From: Pseudonocardia sulfidoxydans NBRC 16205
GTDB lineage: Bacteria; Actinomycetota; Actinomycetes; Mycobacteriales; Pseudonocardiaceae
DNA: 63,591 bases
Direction: 5' to 3'
NCBI RefSeq assembly: GCF_007989085.1
Contig: NZ_BJVJ01000034.1
Location: forward strand, 1 to 63,591
A program made the position numbers and the translations under genes. This document shows, one piece after another, positions 47,403 to 55,529 of the stretch; the stretch's first letter is position 1; each line of letters starts with the position of its first letter. The notes under the pieces are model-generated. The model was not told the DNA's origin, did no database searches, and was given only the letters and a program-made list of their open reading frames with translations.

Positions 47403-48904
47403 GACGTCTCCTTGACGACGGTGGGGCGCAACGCGGAGGCGCGCCAGAGATGGGTGGCCGCGTACGACCGCCACGGGCGCCAGCGTTCGGCGTGGGCGGT
47501 CAGCGCGGCCTGGTCGGAGGGGAGGCCGAGCGCGGCGGCGCCGCGGCGGACCGCGAGGTCCTCGGCCAGCAGCTCGTCGGGGTCGCCGAGCAGGCGCATC
47601 GCCAGGTAGCCCGCGCTCCACGGGCCGATGCCCGGCAACGCGAGCAGATCGGTGCGCAGCGCGGCGGGTTCGCGGCCGGGGTCGAGCACCAGATCGCCCG
47701 ACGCCACCGCCGCCGCGAACCCGACGATCGACGCCGTGCGCCGCGCCGGCCCGGTCAGGAACTCGGCCCCGCGCTCGGCAACCGTTGCGGCCGTGGGGAA
47801 GAGCAGGGTGGGGCCGCCGTCGTCGGCCGCGTCGTCGCCGTCGGGGAGCGGGTCACCGAGCGCCGCGACGAGCTGTGACGTCGTCGTCCGCGCGCCCGCC
47901 ACGGACACCTGCTGGCCCAGCAGCGTGCGCATCGCCAGCTCGAACGCGTCGACGGCGCCCGGCACCCGCACGCCCGGGGCCCCGGCGACCGACGGCGCCA
48001 GTGCCGGGTCGGCGCCCAGCACCTCGTCGACCGCGACCGGGTCGGCGTCCAGGTCGAGCAGCCGCCGCAGCCGCGCCACCGCCGGCCCGAGGTCGCGGGG
48101 ATCGGTGGGGCGCAACGTCGCCGTCACGTGCCGGGCGCCGTCGGGAAGATCGAGCGCGACCGTCGCCGGGCCGTGCGGCAGCCGCAACGTCCGCCGGTAG
48201 CGGGTGCCGTCGAGGGCCTCGACGCCGTCGATCGCCCTGTCGCGCAAGAAGGCCAGCACGCCGGCGGCGTCGAACGGGGGCCGGTGCGGCAGCCGCAGTA
48301 CCAGCGCGCCCGCGACCGGCGTCGGCCCGCGTGCGCCCCGCGCCGCCGCCTCGGTGCGCAACGTCCGCGGCGACACCGCGTACACCTCGCGGACGGTGTC
48401 GTTGAACTGCCGGACGCTGGAGAAGCCCGCCGCGAACGCGATGTCGGCCATCGACATCGTCGTCGTCTCGACGAGAATCCGGGCCGTGTGCGCCCGGTGC
48501 GCCCTGGCCAGCGCCAACGGCCCCGCGCCCAGCTCACCCGTCAGCACCCGGTTGAGGTGACGCTCCGAGTAACCCAGCGCCCGGGCCAGCCCCGGCACGC
48601 CCTCACGTTCGACGAGCCCGTCGCCGATCAGTCGCATCGCGCGCCCCGCGAGGTCGGCGCGACAGTTCCACTCCGGCGACCCGGGCACCGCATCGGGCAG
48701 GCACCGTCGGCACGCACGGTAGCCGCGCTGCTGCGCGGCCGCCGCCGTCGTCAGGAACTCGACGTTGCGGCGCAACGGGGTCGTCGCCGGGCACGACGGG
48801 CGGCAGTAGATGCCCGTCGTGCGGACCGCGGTGACGAACTGGCCGTCGAACCGCGAGTCGCGGGACGCGACGGCGCGGTAACAGAGGTCCTGGTCGAGCG
48901 GCAT
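47399..48904 (-). CDS. AdaA-AlkA fusion: alkyl-phosphotriester sensor/regulator and 3-methyladenine glycosylase
   Basis: 501 aa. The N-terminal Ada Zn domain has C34, C38, C65 and C68 (GIYCRPSCPA, ACRRCLP). The AraC-type HTH covers about 90-185 (ALGYSERHLNRVL, IAFAAGFSSVRQFNDTVREV). AlkA N-terminal and HhH-GPD domains fill the rest (LGQQVSVAGARTTTSQLVAA, LALPGIGPWSAGYLAMRLLG, catalytic Asp in AEDLAVRRG). It lacks the O6-methyltransferase domain of full Ada, which the next gene supplies. Adaptive response by methylation of the N-terminal cysteine is expected. Confidence 0.95.
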   Translation of the reverse strand: MPLDQDLCYRAVASRDSRFDGQFVTAVRTTGIYCRPSCPATTPLRRNVEFLTTAAAAQQRGYRACRRCLPDAVPGSPEWNCRADLAGRAMRLIGDGLVEREGVPGLARALGYSERHLNRVLTGELGAGPLALARAHRAHTARILVETTTMSMADIAFAAGFSSVRQFNDTVREVYAVSPRTLRTEAAARGARGPTPVAGALVLRLPHRPPFDAAGVLAFLRDRAIDGVEALDGTRYRRTLRLPHGPATVALDLPDGARHVTATLRPTDPRDLGPAVARLRRLLDLDADPVAVDEVLGADPALAPSVAGAPGVRVPGAVDAFELAMRTLLGQQVSVAGARTTTSQLVAALGDPLPDGDDAADDGGPTLLFPTAATVAERGAEFLTGPARRTASIVGFAAAVASGDLVLDPGREPAALRTDLLALPGIGPWSAGYLAMRLLGDPDELLAEDLAVRRGAAALGLPSDQAALTAHAERWRPWRSYAATHLWRASALRPTVVKETS

Positions 48905-48972
48905 GCCATCGATCGTGCCAGCCCCACCGACGCGGGTTCCGGCGGGAATCGGACACGAGCGTCAGGCGTCGT

Positions 48973-49449
48973 TCACCGTTCGCACATCGGCCCGTTCAGG
49001 TAGCCGTGCGCGCACGCGAACCGCACCCGCTCGTCCATCGACGAACCCGCCGACGGCGGCGGCACCTGCGACCGCGCCGTCGACGGCGCCGACGACCGCT
49101 GCTCCCGGCGCTCACGCGTCGACGGCGGAACCTGCGTCGTCGACGGAGCCTCCGTGGTCCGCCGCGGGGCCGGCGGGCGCGTCTCCGCGGGCAGCGCCGG
49201 CAACGGCGGCAGCGTCCCCGGCTCGTCGAGCGTCGGGAGGGGCGCGTCGACCGTCGGCAGCACCACCGACGACCCCGGCGGCGACGGCGCGAACCGCGGC
49301 AACGCCACCGCCTCCTCGGGGCCGCCCGTCAACGCCACCGCCGCCACCGTCGTCACCGCGAGGGCGACGGTGACCGCCCCGGTGAGCAGGACGCGCGAAC
49401 TCGGGACACGCACCACGACCGCCGTTCCTCGTTGACCTCTTCGGCCCAT
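48973..49449 (-). CDS. secreted or anchored Pro-rich hypothetical protein
   Basis: 158 aa. TM/signal segment VLLTGAVTVALAVTTVAAVA (about residues 20-40), then about 95 residues of Pro/Ser/Thr/Arg-rich disordered sequence, and a short C-terminal unit ERVRFACAHGYLNGPMCER with two cysteines, perhaps a disulfide knot. Divergent from ychF. No function recognised. Confidence 0.65.
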   Translation of the reverse strand: MGRRGQRGTAVVVRVPSSRVLLTGAVTVALAVTTVAAVALTGGPEEAVALPRFAPSPPGSSVVLPTVDAPLPTLDEPGTLPPLPALPAETRPPAPRRTTEAPSTTQVPPSTRERREQRSSAPSTARSQVPPPSAGSSMDERVRFACAHGYLNGPMCER

Positions 49450-49511
49450 CGTATTGCGCCGAACGGTGGTGTCGGAACGTCGGGTGAGGACGGCGACTAC
49501 CCTGGTCGGTC

Positions 49512-50585
49512 GTGTCCCTCACCCTCGGCATCGTCGGCCTGCCGAACGTCGGCAAGTCGACCCTGTTCAACGCGTTGACCCGCAACGACGTGCTCGCCGC
49601 CAACTACCCGTTCGCGACGATCGAGCCCAACGTCGGCGTCGTTCCGTTGCCCGACCCGAGGCTGGACGAGCTCGCCGAGATCCACTCGTCGGCCAAGGTC
49701 GTGCCCGCCGTCGTGTCGTTCGTCGACATCGCCGGCATCGTCAAGGGCGCGTCCGAAGGTGCCGGGCTGGGCAACAAGTTCCTCGCCAACATCCGCGAGT
49801 CCGACGCGATCTGCCAGGTCGTGCGCGTGTTCTCCGACGACGACGTCGTGCACGTCGACGGCCGGATCGACCCCGCCGCCGACATCGAGACGATCGCCAC
49901 CGAGCTGATCCTCGCCGACCTCCAGACCCTGGAGAAGGCCGTCCCGCGCCTCACCAAGGAAGCGCGGATGCAGAAGGACCGCCGCGCCGTGCTGGAGGCC
50001 GCCGAGGCCGCCGTCGACATCCTCAACGGCGGCACCACCCTGTTCGCCGCAGGCGTCGACAAGGAACCGCTGCGCGAGCTGTCGCTGCTCACCACCAAGC
50101 CGTTCCTCTACGTCTTCAACGCCGACGAGGGCGTCCTCACCGACGACGCGAAGCGCAAGGAGCTCGCCGACCTCGTCGCCCCCGCCGACGCCGTCTTCCT
50201 CGACGCGAAGGTCGAGTCGGAGCTGCTGGAGCTCGACGAGGAGTCGGCCCGCGAGCTGCTGGAGTCGATCGGCCAGGCCGAGCCCGGCCTCTACTCGCTG
50301 GCCCGCGCCGGCTTCCACACCCTCGGCCTGCAGACCTACCTGACCGCCGGGCCCAAGGAGTCGCGGGCCTGGACGATCAAGCAGGGCGCCACCGCCCCCC
50401 AGGCCGCCGGCGTCATCCACACCGACTTCGAGCGGGGCTTCATCAAGGCCGAGATCGTCTCCTACGACGACCTCGTCGCCGCCGGGTCGATGGCCGCCGC
50501 CAAGGCCGCCGGCAAGGTCCGCATGGAGGGCAAGGACTACGTCATGGCCGACGGCGACGTCGTCGAGTTCCGGTTCAACGTCTAG
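49512..50585 (+). CDS. ychF: redox-regulated ATPase YchF (Obg-like)
   Basis: 357 aa, full length. P-loop GLPNVGKSTLFNALT (residues 9-23) and DIAGIVKGASEGAGLGNKFL. The C-terminal TGS domain contains the ARAGFHTLGLQTYLTAGPKE region and VIHTDFERGFIKAEIVSYDD. Hydrolyses ATP and associates with ribosomes. Corresponds to Rv1112 and is the last gene of the mycobacteria-like block. GTG start with TACCCT eight bases upstream. Confidence 0.95.
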   Translation: MSLTLGIVGLPNVGKSTLFNALTRNDVLAANYPFATIEPNVGVVPLPDPRLDELAEIHSSAKVVPAVVSFVDIAGIVKGASEGAGLGNKFLANIRESDAICQVVRVFSDDDVVHVDGRIDPAADIETIATELILADLQTLEKAVPRLTKEARMQKDRRAVLEAAEAAVDILNGGTTLFAAGVDKEPLRELSLLTTKPFLYVFNADEGVLTDDAKRKELADLVAPADAVFLDAKVESELLELDEESARELLESIGQAEPGLYSLARAGFHTLGLQTYLTAGPKESRAWTIKQGATAPQAAGVIHTDFERGFIKAEIVSYDDLVAAGSMAAAKAAGKVRMEGKDYVMADGDVVEFRFNV

Positions 50586-50609
50586 CGTTATTGACGCTCT
50601 GCGTTATAT
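50585..50609 (+). promoter_or_regulatory. promoter region of the higBA remnant
   Basis: GCGTTAT occurs twice (50585-50591 and 50601-50607), 16 bases apart, with TTATAT as a possible -10. Direct repeats in front of higBA are usual HigA-type binding sites. Unusually A/T-rich for this window. Confidence 0.4.
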
Positions 50610-50618
50610 GCCGGTGCC

Positions 50619-50745
50619 TTGATCAGGTCGTTCGGTGCCAAGGAGACCGAGCGTCTGTGGCGTCGTGAGCGCGTGCCAGTGGCGGATCTGTTTCGTATGG
50701 ACGGACGCCGGACCGGAGGAGGTGGAGATCGTTGACCACCACTGA
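50619..50745 (+). pseudogene. higB: higB toxin relic with internal deletion
   Basis: The first 19 codons read MIRSFGAKETERLWRRERV (TTG start), the normal HigB N-terminus. After one frame change the sequence continues QWRICFVWTDAGPEEVEIVD-HH and stop, the normal HigB C-terminus. The intervening about 45-50 residues of the toxin core are missing, so a deletion has joined the ends out of frame. In the original frame translation would stop after 38 codons. The toxin is therefore inactive. It overlaps the higA start. Confidence 0.85.
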
Positions 50746-51148
50746 CAAGATCGCCCCGATCCACCCGGGAGAGGTCCTCATGGAGGACTTCATCGAGGGC
50801 TTCGGGATCACTCAGAACAAGCTGGCTGTGTCGATCGGAGTGCCGCCGCGCCGGATCAACGAGATCGTGCACGGCAAGCGGGGGATCACGGCGGACACCG
50901 CCTTGCGGCTCGCGAGGTACTTCGGCACATCGGCGGAGTTCTGGATCAACCTGCAGAGTCGCTACGAACTCGATCGTGCCGAGGACATCGCAGGGGAGCA
51001 GATCGCTTCGATCACCCCCATTGCGGGTCGCGTGAATTGCCTGATCAGCACGCCTTGTTGGTCGGCGCTGCCACGCAGTGAGGTTGACTGGGTCCTGTGG
51101 GTGCCCAGGCGGTTGGAGCGAAGCCGGCAGTCATCGTCGACGTCCTGA
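50732..51148 (+). CDS. higA: HigA-type antitoxin with aberrant C-terminal extension
   Basis: 138 aa, TTG start. Residues 1-95 are a normal HigA: IHPGEVLMEDFIEGFGITQN, KLAVSIGVPPRRINEIVHGK, RGITADTALRLARYFGTSAE. After GEQIASITPIAG, where HigA usually ends, translation runs on for about 37 residues (RVNCLISTPCWSALPRS...) into the comB relic. The HTH is intact, so it may still bind DNA, but its toxin partner is broken. GC is below that of the surrounding genes, consistent with acquired DNA. Confidence 0.8.
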   Translation: MTTTDKIAPIHPGEVLMEDFIEGFGITQNKLAVSIGVPPRRINEIVHGKRGITADTALRLARYFGTSAEFWINLQSRYELDRAEDIAGEQIASITPIAGRVNCLISTPCWSALPRSEVDWVLWVPRRLERSRQSSSTS

Positions 51149-51360
51149 GTTTCTCGACGTCCGTATGCGTCGCGGTCGAGCGTGGCATGAGGGTCTTCCC
51201 ACACCGCTGGAAGGGCGCAAGCCCTTGCTCGCGAAAGGTCTGGAACTCAGGTCGTCGCCGGGTGTTTCCGGAACTCGGCCGCTGTGGCGGACGTGTTCGC
51301 CGAGCGATCGGAGCGTGGCGCCTCGGTGGCAGTCATCGCGCCTGGAGAACGACGACGTGG
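51040..51360 (+). pseudogene. comB-like (2-phosphosulfolactate phosphatase family) relic
   Basis: From 51097 one frame reads GAQAVGAKPAVIVDVLSFST and SVCVAVERGMRVFPHRWKGA, the N-terminal strand and loop of the ComB family. From about 51268 another frame reads CFRNSAAVADVFAERSERGA and SVAVIAPGE, matching the later part of the same family. The middle is largely missing and at least one more frameshift lies before 51097. Its front overlaps the aberrant tail of higA. Confidence 0.75.
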
Positions 51361-51372
51361 GCTGCCCCCTCC

Positions 51373-52206
51373 TCACCGCGATCCGGCCGCCACGAGTGTC
51401 GCGGTGATGGGCTCGAGCGTGGTCTGCAGCTCGGTGAGTTCGTCGGCCGACAGAGCGGCGTAGGGCGGTGCGGCGAGCTCGTCGGTGACGGCCTCGATGC
51501 CGCGCTTGGTCTCGCGGCCGGCGTCGGTGAACCGCCCCTCGTCGTCGACGAGCCCGCGCTCGCGCAGACCCGCCATCACCTCGGCGAGTCGTGCCTTCGG
51601 CAGGTGGTGGACCCGCCCGAACGACTCCGCCGGGTGGATGCCGCAGTCCAGCGCGCTGAGGATGTGTGCCTCCGTGCCGCCGATCTGCGCGCCCAGCAGC
51701 GCCGCCACGTGCCCGTCGCCGCGGTGCTCGCGCAGCATGGTCGCGCAGTGCCACAGGCGGTCGACCGGGTCGCTCGGGACGGGCAACGTCCGCATCCCGG
51801 CGTACATGACCCGGCCGTTCGTCGGCGCGCCCGTCGCGGCCTTGGCCGTCAGGTCGGCGGCGCGCACCAGGCCGGCGGAACCGGCCAGCTCCTCGCCGAG
51901 GATGCGCCGCAGCGCCGTCACGCTGCCCCGCTGCCACGCGGCGCGCGAGACCTCGGGCGGGACCGTCTGCCACGCGCTCGGGATGTGCCGCGCGGCCTCG
52001 CCCTCGGCGAAGCTGTAGAACGCCGCGTGCACGACCTGGGCCGGCACCCTGCCCAGCGGCGCGGCCCGGCTCGCGAAGTAGCCGTCCCAGTAGGTGCGGT
52101 GACCGAGCGCGGCCAACTCCTCGTTCGGCTCGTCAGCGCAGTAGGTGACCAGGCAGATCGGCTCGAGGAGCTCGAACATGCGACGGGCGGTGCTCGCGGT
52201 GGGCAT
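51373..52206 (-). CDS. SCO6745-family protein
   Basis: 277 aa from the ATG at 52206 (frame open to 52239). TARRMFELLEPICLVTYCAD and AALGHRTYWDGYFASRAAPL are the typical opening. MLREHRGDGHVAALLGAQIG and a C-terminal winged-helix-like part (LAEVMAGLRERGLVDDEGRF) complete it. Known only as a conserved actinobacterial family with a helix-turn-helix region; function unknown. It runs in the same direction as the secretion operon, with 46 bases between its start and the operon's last stop. Confidence 0.75.
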   Translation of the reverse strand: MPTASTARRMFELLEPICLVTYCADEPNEELAALGHRTYWDGYFASRAAPLGRVPAQVVHAAFYSFAEGEAARHIPSAWQTVPPEVSRAAWQRGSVTALRRILGEELAGSAGLVRAADLTAKAATGAPTNGRVMYAGMRTLPVPSDPVDRLWHCATMLREHRGDGHVAALLGAQIGGTEAHILSALDCGIHPAESFGRVHHLPKARLAEVMAGLRERGLVDDEGRFTDAGRETKRGIEAVTDELAAPPYAALSADELTELQTTLEPITATLVAAGSR

Positions 52207-52252
52207 GCCGGGTAGACGCCGCGCGCGTCGCGAACTCATCGGCCGTCGGCGC

Positions 52253-53398
52253 TCAAGCCGCGCGGGCCGTCGGGGTGCCGCTCGGTCCCGCGATGTGGCG
52301 GACCGTCACGATCTTCGGGACCCACGCCGACAGCGACGACACGATCACCCCGGAACGGGAGTCGTGGGCGTCGACCACCAGGCCGTGGCCGATGTACATG
52401 CCGACGTGGCGCGGGTTGCGCGGCGACCCCAGCGAGCCCGGGATGAGCAGCAGGTCGCCCGGCGCGACTCGGGAGACGGCGACGGGCGTGCCCGCCGTCT
52501 TCTGGGTGACCGTCCCCGCCGGGACGGGGACGCCCGCCGCGGCCCAGGCAGCGGTCATCAGACCGGAGCAGTCGAACGCGTCGGGGCCTTTGGCCCCCCA
52601 CACGTACGGGCGGCCGATCTTGGAGATCGCGTAGGCGACGGCGGCGCGCTGGCGGGGGTCGGCGGGCAGGGTGAAATCGGGCGGGACCCGGTCCTTGGCC
52701 ACGCGCCCCGGTGAGCGCGGCGGGTCGCCCCGCGCGGGTGGGTCGCCACCGGCGCGGGCGGGAGCGATCTCCGCCGCGCCCTGGTCGGTGCAGCGCAGGG
52801 TCGCGGCCGCAGCGGCCTGCGGGTCACCCCCTGCGACGTCGTCGGGACCCGGCCACAGGTACGCGACCAGGGCCGCCGCGGCCACCTCGGCCGGTGCGTA
52901 CCGCTGCGGGTAGGCCGAGCGCTGCACCGTCTGTGCCGCAACGCCGGGCGCCATCGCGGCCCAGCCGGGCACGCCGGCGAGGCGGTCGAGGAACGCGGCC
53001 GTCGCCAGCGCGGGGTTGAGCACCGTTTCGGGCGGCCCCCAGCCCTGTGACGGTCGCTGCTGGAACAACCCCATCGAGTCGGCGTGACCGTGGGACACGT
53101 TGCGCAGCCGCGACTCGACGATCGCCGTGGCCACCGCGACGACCGCCGCCCGCCGCGGCAGCTGCCGCGACACCACGACCTGGACGATCGTCTGCGCGTT
53201 GTCGGTCTGCTCGGCCGACCACGCCCGGTCGCCCAGCAGACGGGCGCCCCCGCCGGGGCCGCCGTCACCAGCGCAGCCACCCGCCAGCGCACCCCCGGCG
53301 ACCGCGACCAGCGCGACACCGGTGAACAGCGTCGTCGACGCCGCCAGCCAGACCGCGGCGGCCACGAGCACCGCCACCCGGGGCCGCACGCGTCTCAT
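52253..53398 (-). CDS. NlpC/P60 (C40) peptidoglycan hydrolase with muramidase-like N-part
   Basis: 381 aa. N-terminal TM/signal segment (VAVLVAAAVWLAASTTLFTG). The first domain resembles a lytic transglycosylase-like unit (ATAIVESRLRNVSHGHADSM, GLFQQRPSQGWGPPE). The C-terminal C40 peptidase has C277 (DAFDCSGLMTAAW), H331 (RHVGMYIGHG) and H345. Bifunctional wall hydrolases of this type open the wall for conjugation or secretion machines. Its ATG overlaps the stop of the protease gene (ATGA). Last gene of the operon. Confidence 0.85.
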   Translation of the reverse strand: MRRVRPRVAVLVAAAVWLAASTTLFTGVALVAVAGGALAGGCAGDGGPGGGARLLGDRAWSAEQTDNAQTIVQVVVSRQLPRRAAVVAVATAIVESRLRNVSHGHADSMGLFQQRPSQGWGPPETVLNPALATAAFLDRLAGVPGWAAMAPGVAAQTVQRSAYPQRYAPAEVAAAALVAYLWPGPDDVAGGDPQAAAAATLRCTDQGAAEIAPARAGGDPPARGDPPRSPGRVAKDRVPPDFTLPADPRQRAAVAYAISKIGRPYVWGAKGPDAFDCSGLMTAAWAAAGVPVPAGTVTQKTAGTPVAVSRVAPGDLLLIPGSLGSPRNPRHVGMYIGHGLVVDAHDSRSGVIVSSLSAWVPKIVTVRHIAGPSGTPTARAA

Positions 53399-54228
53399 CG
53401 GTCGGCCGCATCGAACAGCCCGCGTGCCCCGGGATGGAGCGCGACCGCGCTGAGCAGCCCGTTCGACTCGTCGACGAAGCTCGTGACGGCGGAGACCGTG
53501 CCGGCGCCCGTCGCCGCGTCGAACCCGCTGAGCCACGGGCCACCCGACGCGCCGGGCGTCATCGCGCACCGCATCTGCAGCGCGCCGAACGCGGCACGGC
53601 TGATCGTGACGCCCGGGCTCGTGCACCGGCGCAGGGTGCGGCCGTCGAAGGGTGCCGCGGCGGGATAGCCCAGCGCCGTCATCGGGGTGCCCGCGGGGAC
53701 CGCGCCGAACGCGATGCGCTGCGTCCCCACGACGCCCTGCACCGTCCGGCCGTCGACCTCGCCGAGCCGCAGGAACGCGACGTCGTGGGTCGGCTCGCCG
53801 GACCCGGCCCAGCGCGGGTCGATCTCGACGCGCTCCACCGGCCAGCTGCCGAACGGCGCCCGGTCGCCGTCGCGTCCCGGGACGAACCCGGTGACGGTGA
53901 GTGGACCCGGTGCGCCGGGTGGCAGCTGCATCGGCGACCGCGCGGGCCGGTGGACGCAGTGCGCCGCCGTCACCGCGACACTGCCGCTACGGGACTCGAC
54001 GACCGTTGCGGTGCAAGACGTCCGGTCGGTGCGCAGCTGCCCGACCGTCGCTGAGCGCGGTGCCCGGAAGAGCGAGCCGCTCGCGTCACCGCCCCCGATA
54101 TCCGCGGCGGCGGTCAGGATCGCCGCCGGAGGAGGTCCTGCGGCGGCGCGCAGCACCGGGGTGCTCGGGTACGCGAGTGCCACGGCCAGCACCGTTGCGA
54201 CGATGAGCCCGGCTCGACGAGAAGTCAT
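53395..54228 (-). CDS. secreted trypsin-like serine protease
   Basis: 277 aa. Signal peptide MTSRRAGLIVATVLAVALAY. Complete triad: H90 (SVAVTAAHC), D149 (GEPTHDVAFLRL), S228 (MTPGASGGPW). C91 and others may form disulfides. It is fused into the operon by ATGA overlaps at both ends, between the beta-helix protein and the NlpC/P60 hydrolase. A protease in a secretion operon may process an exported partner, for instance the beta-helix protein; that is inference. Confidence 0.85.
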   Translation of the reverse strand: MTSRRAGLIVATVLAVALAYPSTPVLRAAAGPPPAAILTAAADIGGGDASGSLFRAPRSATVGQLRTDRTSCTATVVESRSGSVAVTAAHCVHRPARSPMQLPPGAPGPLTVTGFVPGRDGDRAPFGSWPVERVEIDPRWAGSGEPTHDVAFLRLGEVDGRTVQGVVGTQRIAFGAVPAGTPMTALGYPAAAPFDGRTLRRCTSPGVTISRAAFGALQMRCAMTPGASGGPWLSGFDAATGAGTVSAVTSFVDESNGLLSAVALHPGARGLFDAADR

Positions 54229-55529
54229 CGGTCACCGCCGCGTCGCCCGAGGACGGCGTCGGTGACGGCCGGGATCGTCCCCGTGACGTTGTCGAGCACC
54301 GCGACCCCACCCCGGCCGGTGGGCGGCCGGTCGCCCTCGCCGAAGGTGTTGCCCCGGACGGTGACCTCGGCGAGCGCACCTGTGTTGAAGGTGATCCCGC
54401 CGCGGCCGTTGCCGCCGATGTGGTTGCCGGTGACGGTGACGTCGGAGACGTCGCCGCTGGACTCCACCCAGAAGTCGATCCCGGCACCCGCGTTGTCGCG
54501 CACGACGTTGTCGCTGATCGTGATACCCGCCAGCCGGCGTGTCTGCGACCAGTCCTCCACCGCCAGCCCGATCCCGGACTTGCTCGCCTCGGTCGCGCCC
54601 CAGACCTCGTTGTCGCGCACGGTGATGTCGTGGGCGGAGTCGACGTAGATGTTCGGTCCGCGGTTGTCCCACACCCGGTTGTGGTGGATGACGCCGTCGG
54701 CGGCCTCGTACTTGGCGTCGACGCCCTCCTCGCCGTTGTCGTGCACGGCCGAGTCGACGACCTCGAACGTCGTCGTCCCGACGATCGAGATCGCCTCGTT
54801 GCTCGCGCCGGTGCCGCGGGCGTTGTTGCCGTGGACCTCGCAGCCGTCGACGAGCACGTGCGTGCCGCCGGACAGCACGATCCCGCCGTCGGCGGAACCC
54901 GAGACCTCGCAGTCGCGCAGGACGACGTGGTCGACCTTGTCGCCGTACACGCCGTGCGTCGACGACCCGCGCACATGCAGCCCGACGAGCCGCACCCAGG
55001 ACCGGCCGTCGAGACCGACGAGCCCGTTGCCCGACCCCGGCTCGCCCTCGACGACGACCTCGGACCCCGGAGCGGCGGCGATCGTCAGCCAGGAACCGGG
55101 GGCGCCGTCGCGGGTCACGGCGAAGCCCGGGTACGTGCCGGCGGAGACCTCGACGGTGTCACCCGGTGACGACGCCTCGACCGCGGCGGCGATGTCGCGG
55201 TACTGCCCGCCGGAGCCGACGGTCAGCGTGCGCCCACCACCGGGTGCGCCGTCGTCGATCCCCTTGCCCTGTGTCGTGTCGCTGCGGGTCCTTCGCTCGC
55301 GCGGCGTCTCCGTGCAGCCAGGTGCGGACGTCGTCCCGATCCCGGCGGCGGTCAGGGCCTCGTGGACGGCTCGCGCGCGAGCATCGGAGGAGCCCGCGGT
55401 CGCGGCGGCGAGCTCGGTGGCGGCCGCCTGCCAGCCGCAACGTGGTGCCGTCGCGGCGGACGCGGTGGCCGGCGCGACGACGGCCAGGACCACCGCCACC
55501 GTCACGCTTAGCAGCGGGCGCCGGCTCAT
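54225..55529 (-). CDS. secreted right-handed parallel beta-helix protein
   Basis: 434 aa. Signal peptide MSRRPLLSVTVAVVLAVVAP ending ATASA. After an about 90-residue linker the DUF1565/beta-helix part begins GSGGQYRDIAAAVEASSPGD-TVEVSAGTYPGF. It then runs through repeated coils such as VRGSSTHGVYGDKVDHVVLR, NRVWDNRGPNIYVDSAHDIT and NTFGEGDRPPTGRGG. Folds of this sort bind or cut polysaccharides (pectate-lyase-like) or act as surface adhesins. ATGA overlaps join it to the VirB4-like and protease genes. Confidence 0.85.
   Translation of the reverse strand: MSRRPLLSVTVAVVLAVVAPATASAATAPRCGWQAAATELAAATAGSSDARARAVHEALTAAGIGTTSAPGCTETPRERRTRSDTTQGKGIDDGAPGGGRTLTVGSGGQYRDIAAAVEASSPGDTVEVSAGTYPGFAVTRDGAPGSWLTIAAAPGSEVVVEGEPGSGNGLVGLDGRSWVRLVGLHVRGSSTHGVYGDKVDHVVLRDCEVSGSADGGIVLSGGTHVLVDGCEVHGNNARGTGASNEAISIVGTTTFEVVDSAVHDNGEEGVDAKYEAADGVIHHNRVWDNRGPNIYVDSAHDITVRDNEVWGATEASKSGIGLAVEDWSQTRRLAGITISDNVVRDNAGAGIDFWVESSGDVSDVTVTGNHIGGNGRGGITFNTGALAEVTVRGNTFGEGDRPPTGRGGVAVLDNVTGTIPAVTDAVLGRRGGDR

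Noticed and set aside
50586..52252. integrase attachment site after ychF
   Set aside because: No tRNA, no direct repeat pair and no integrase gene are visible in the window.
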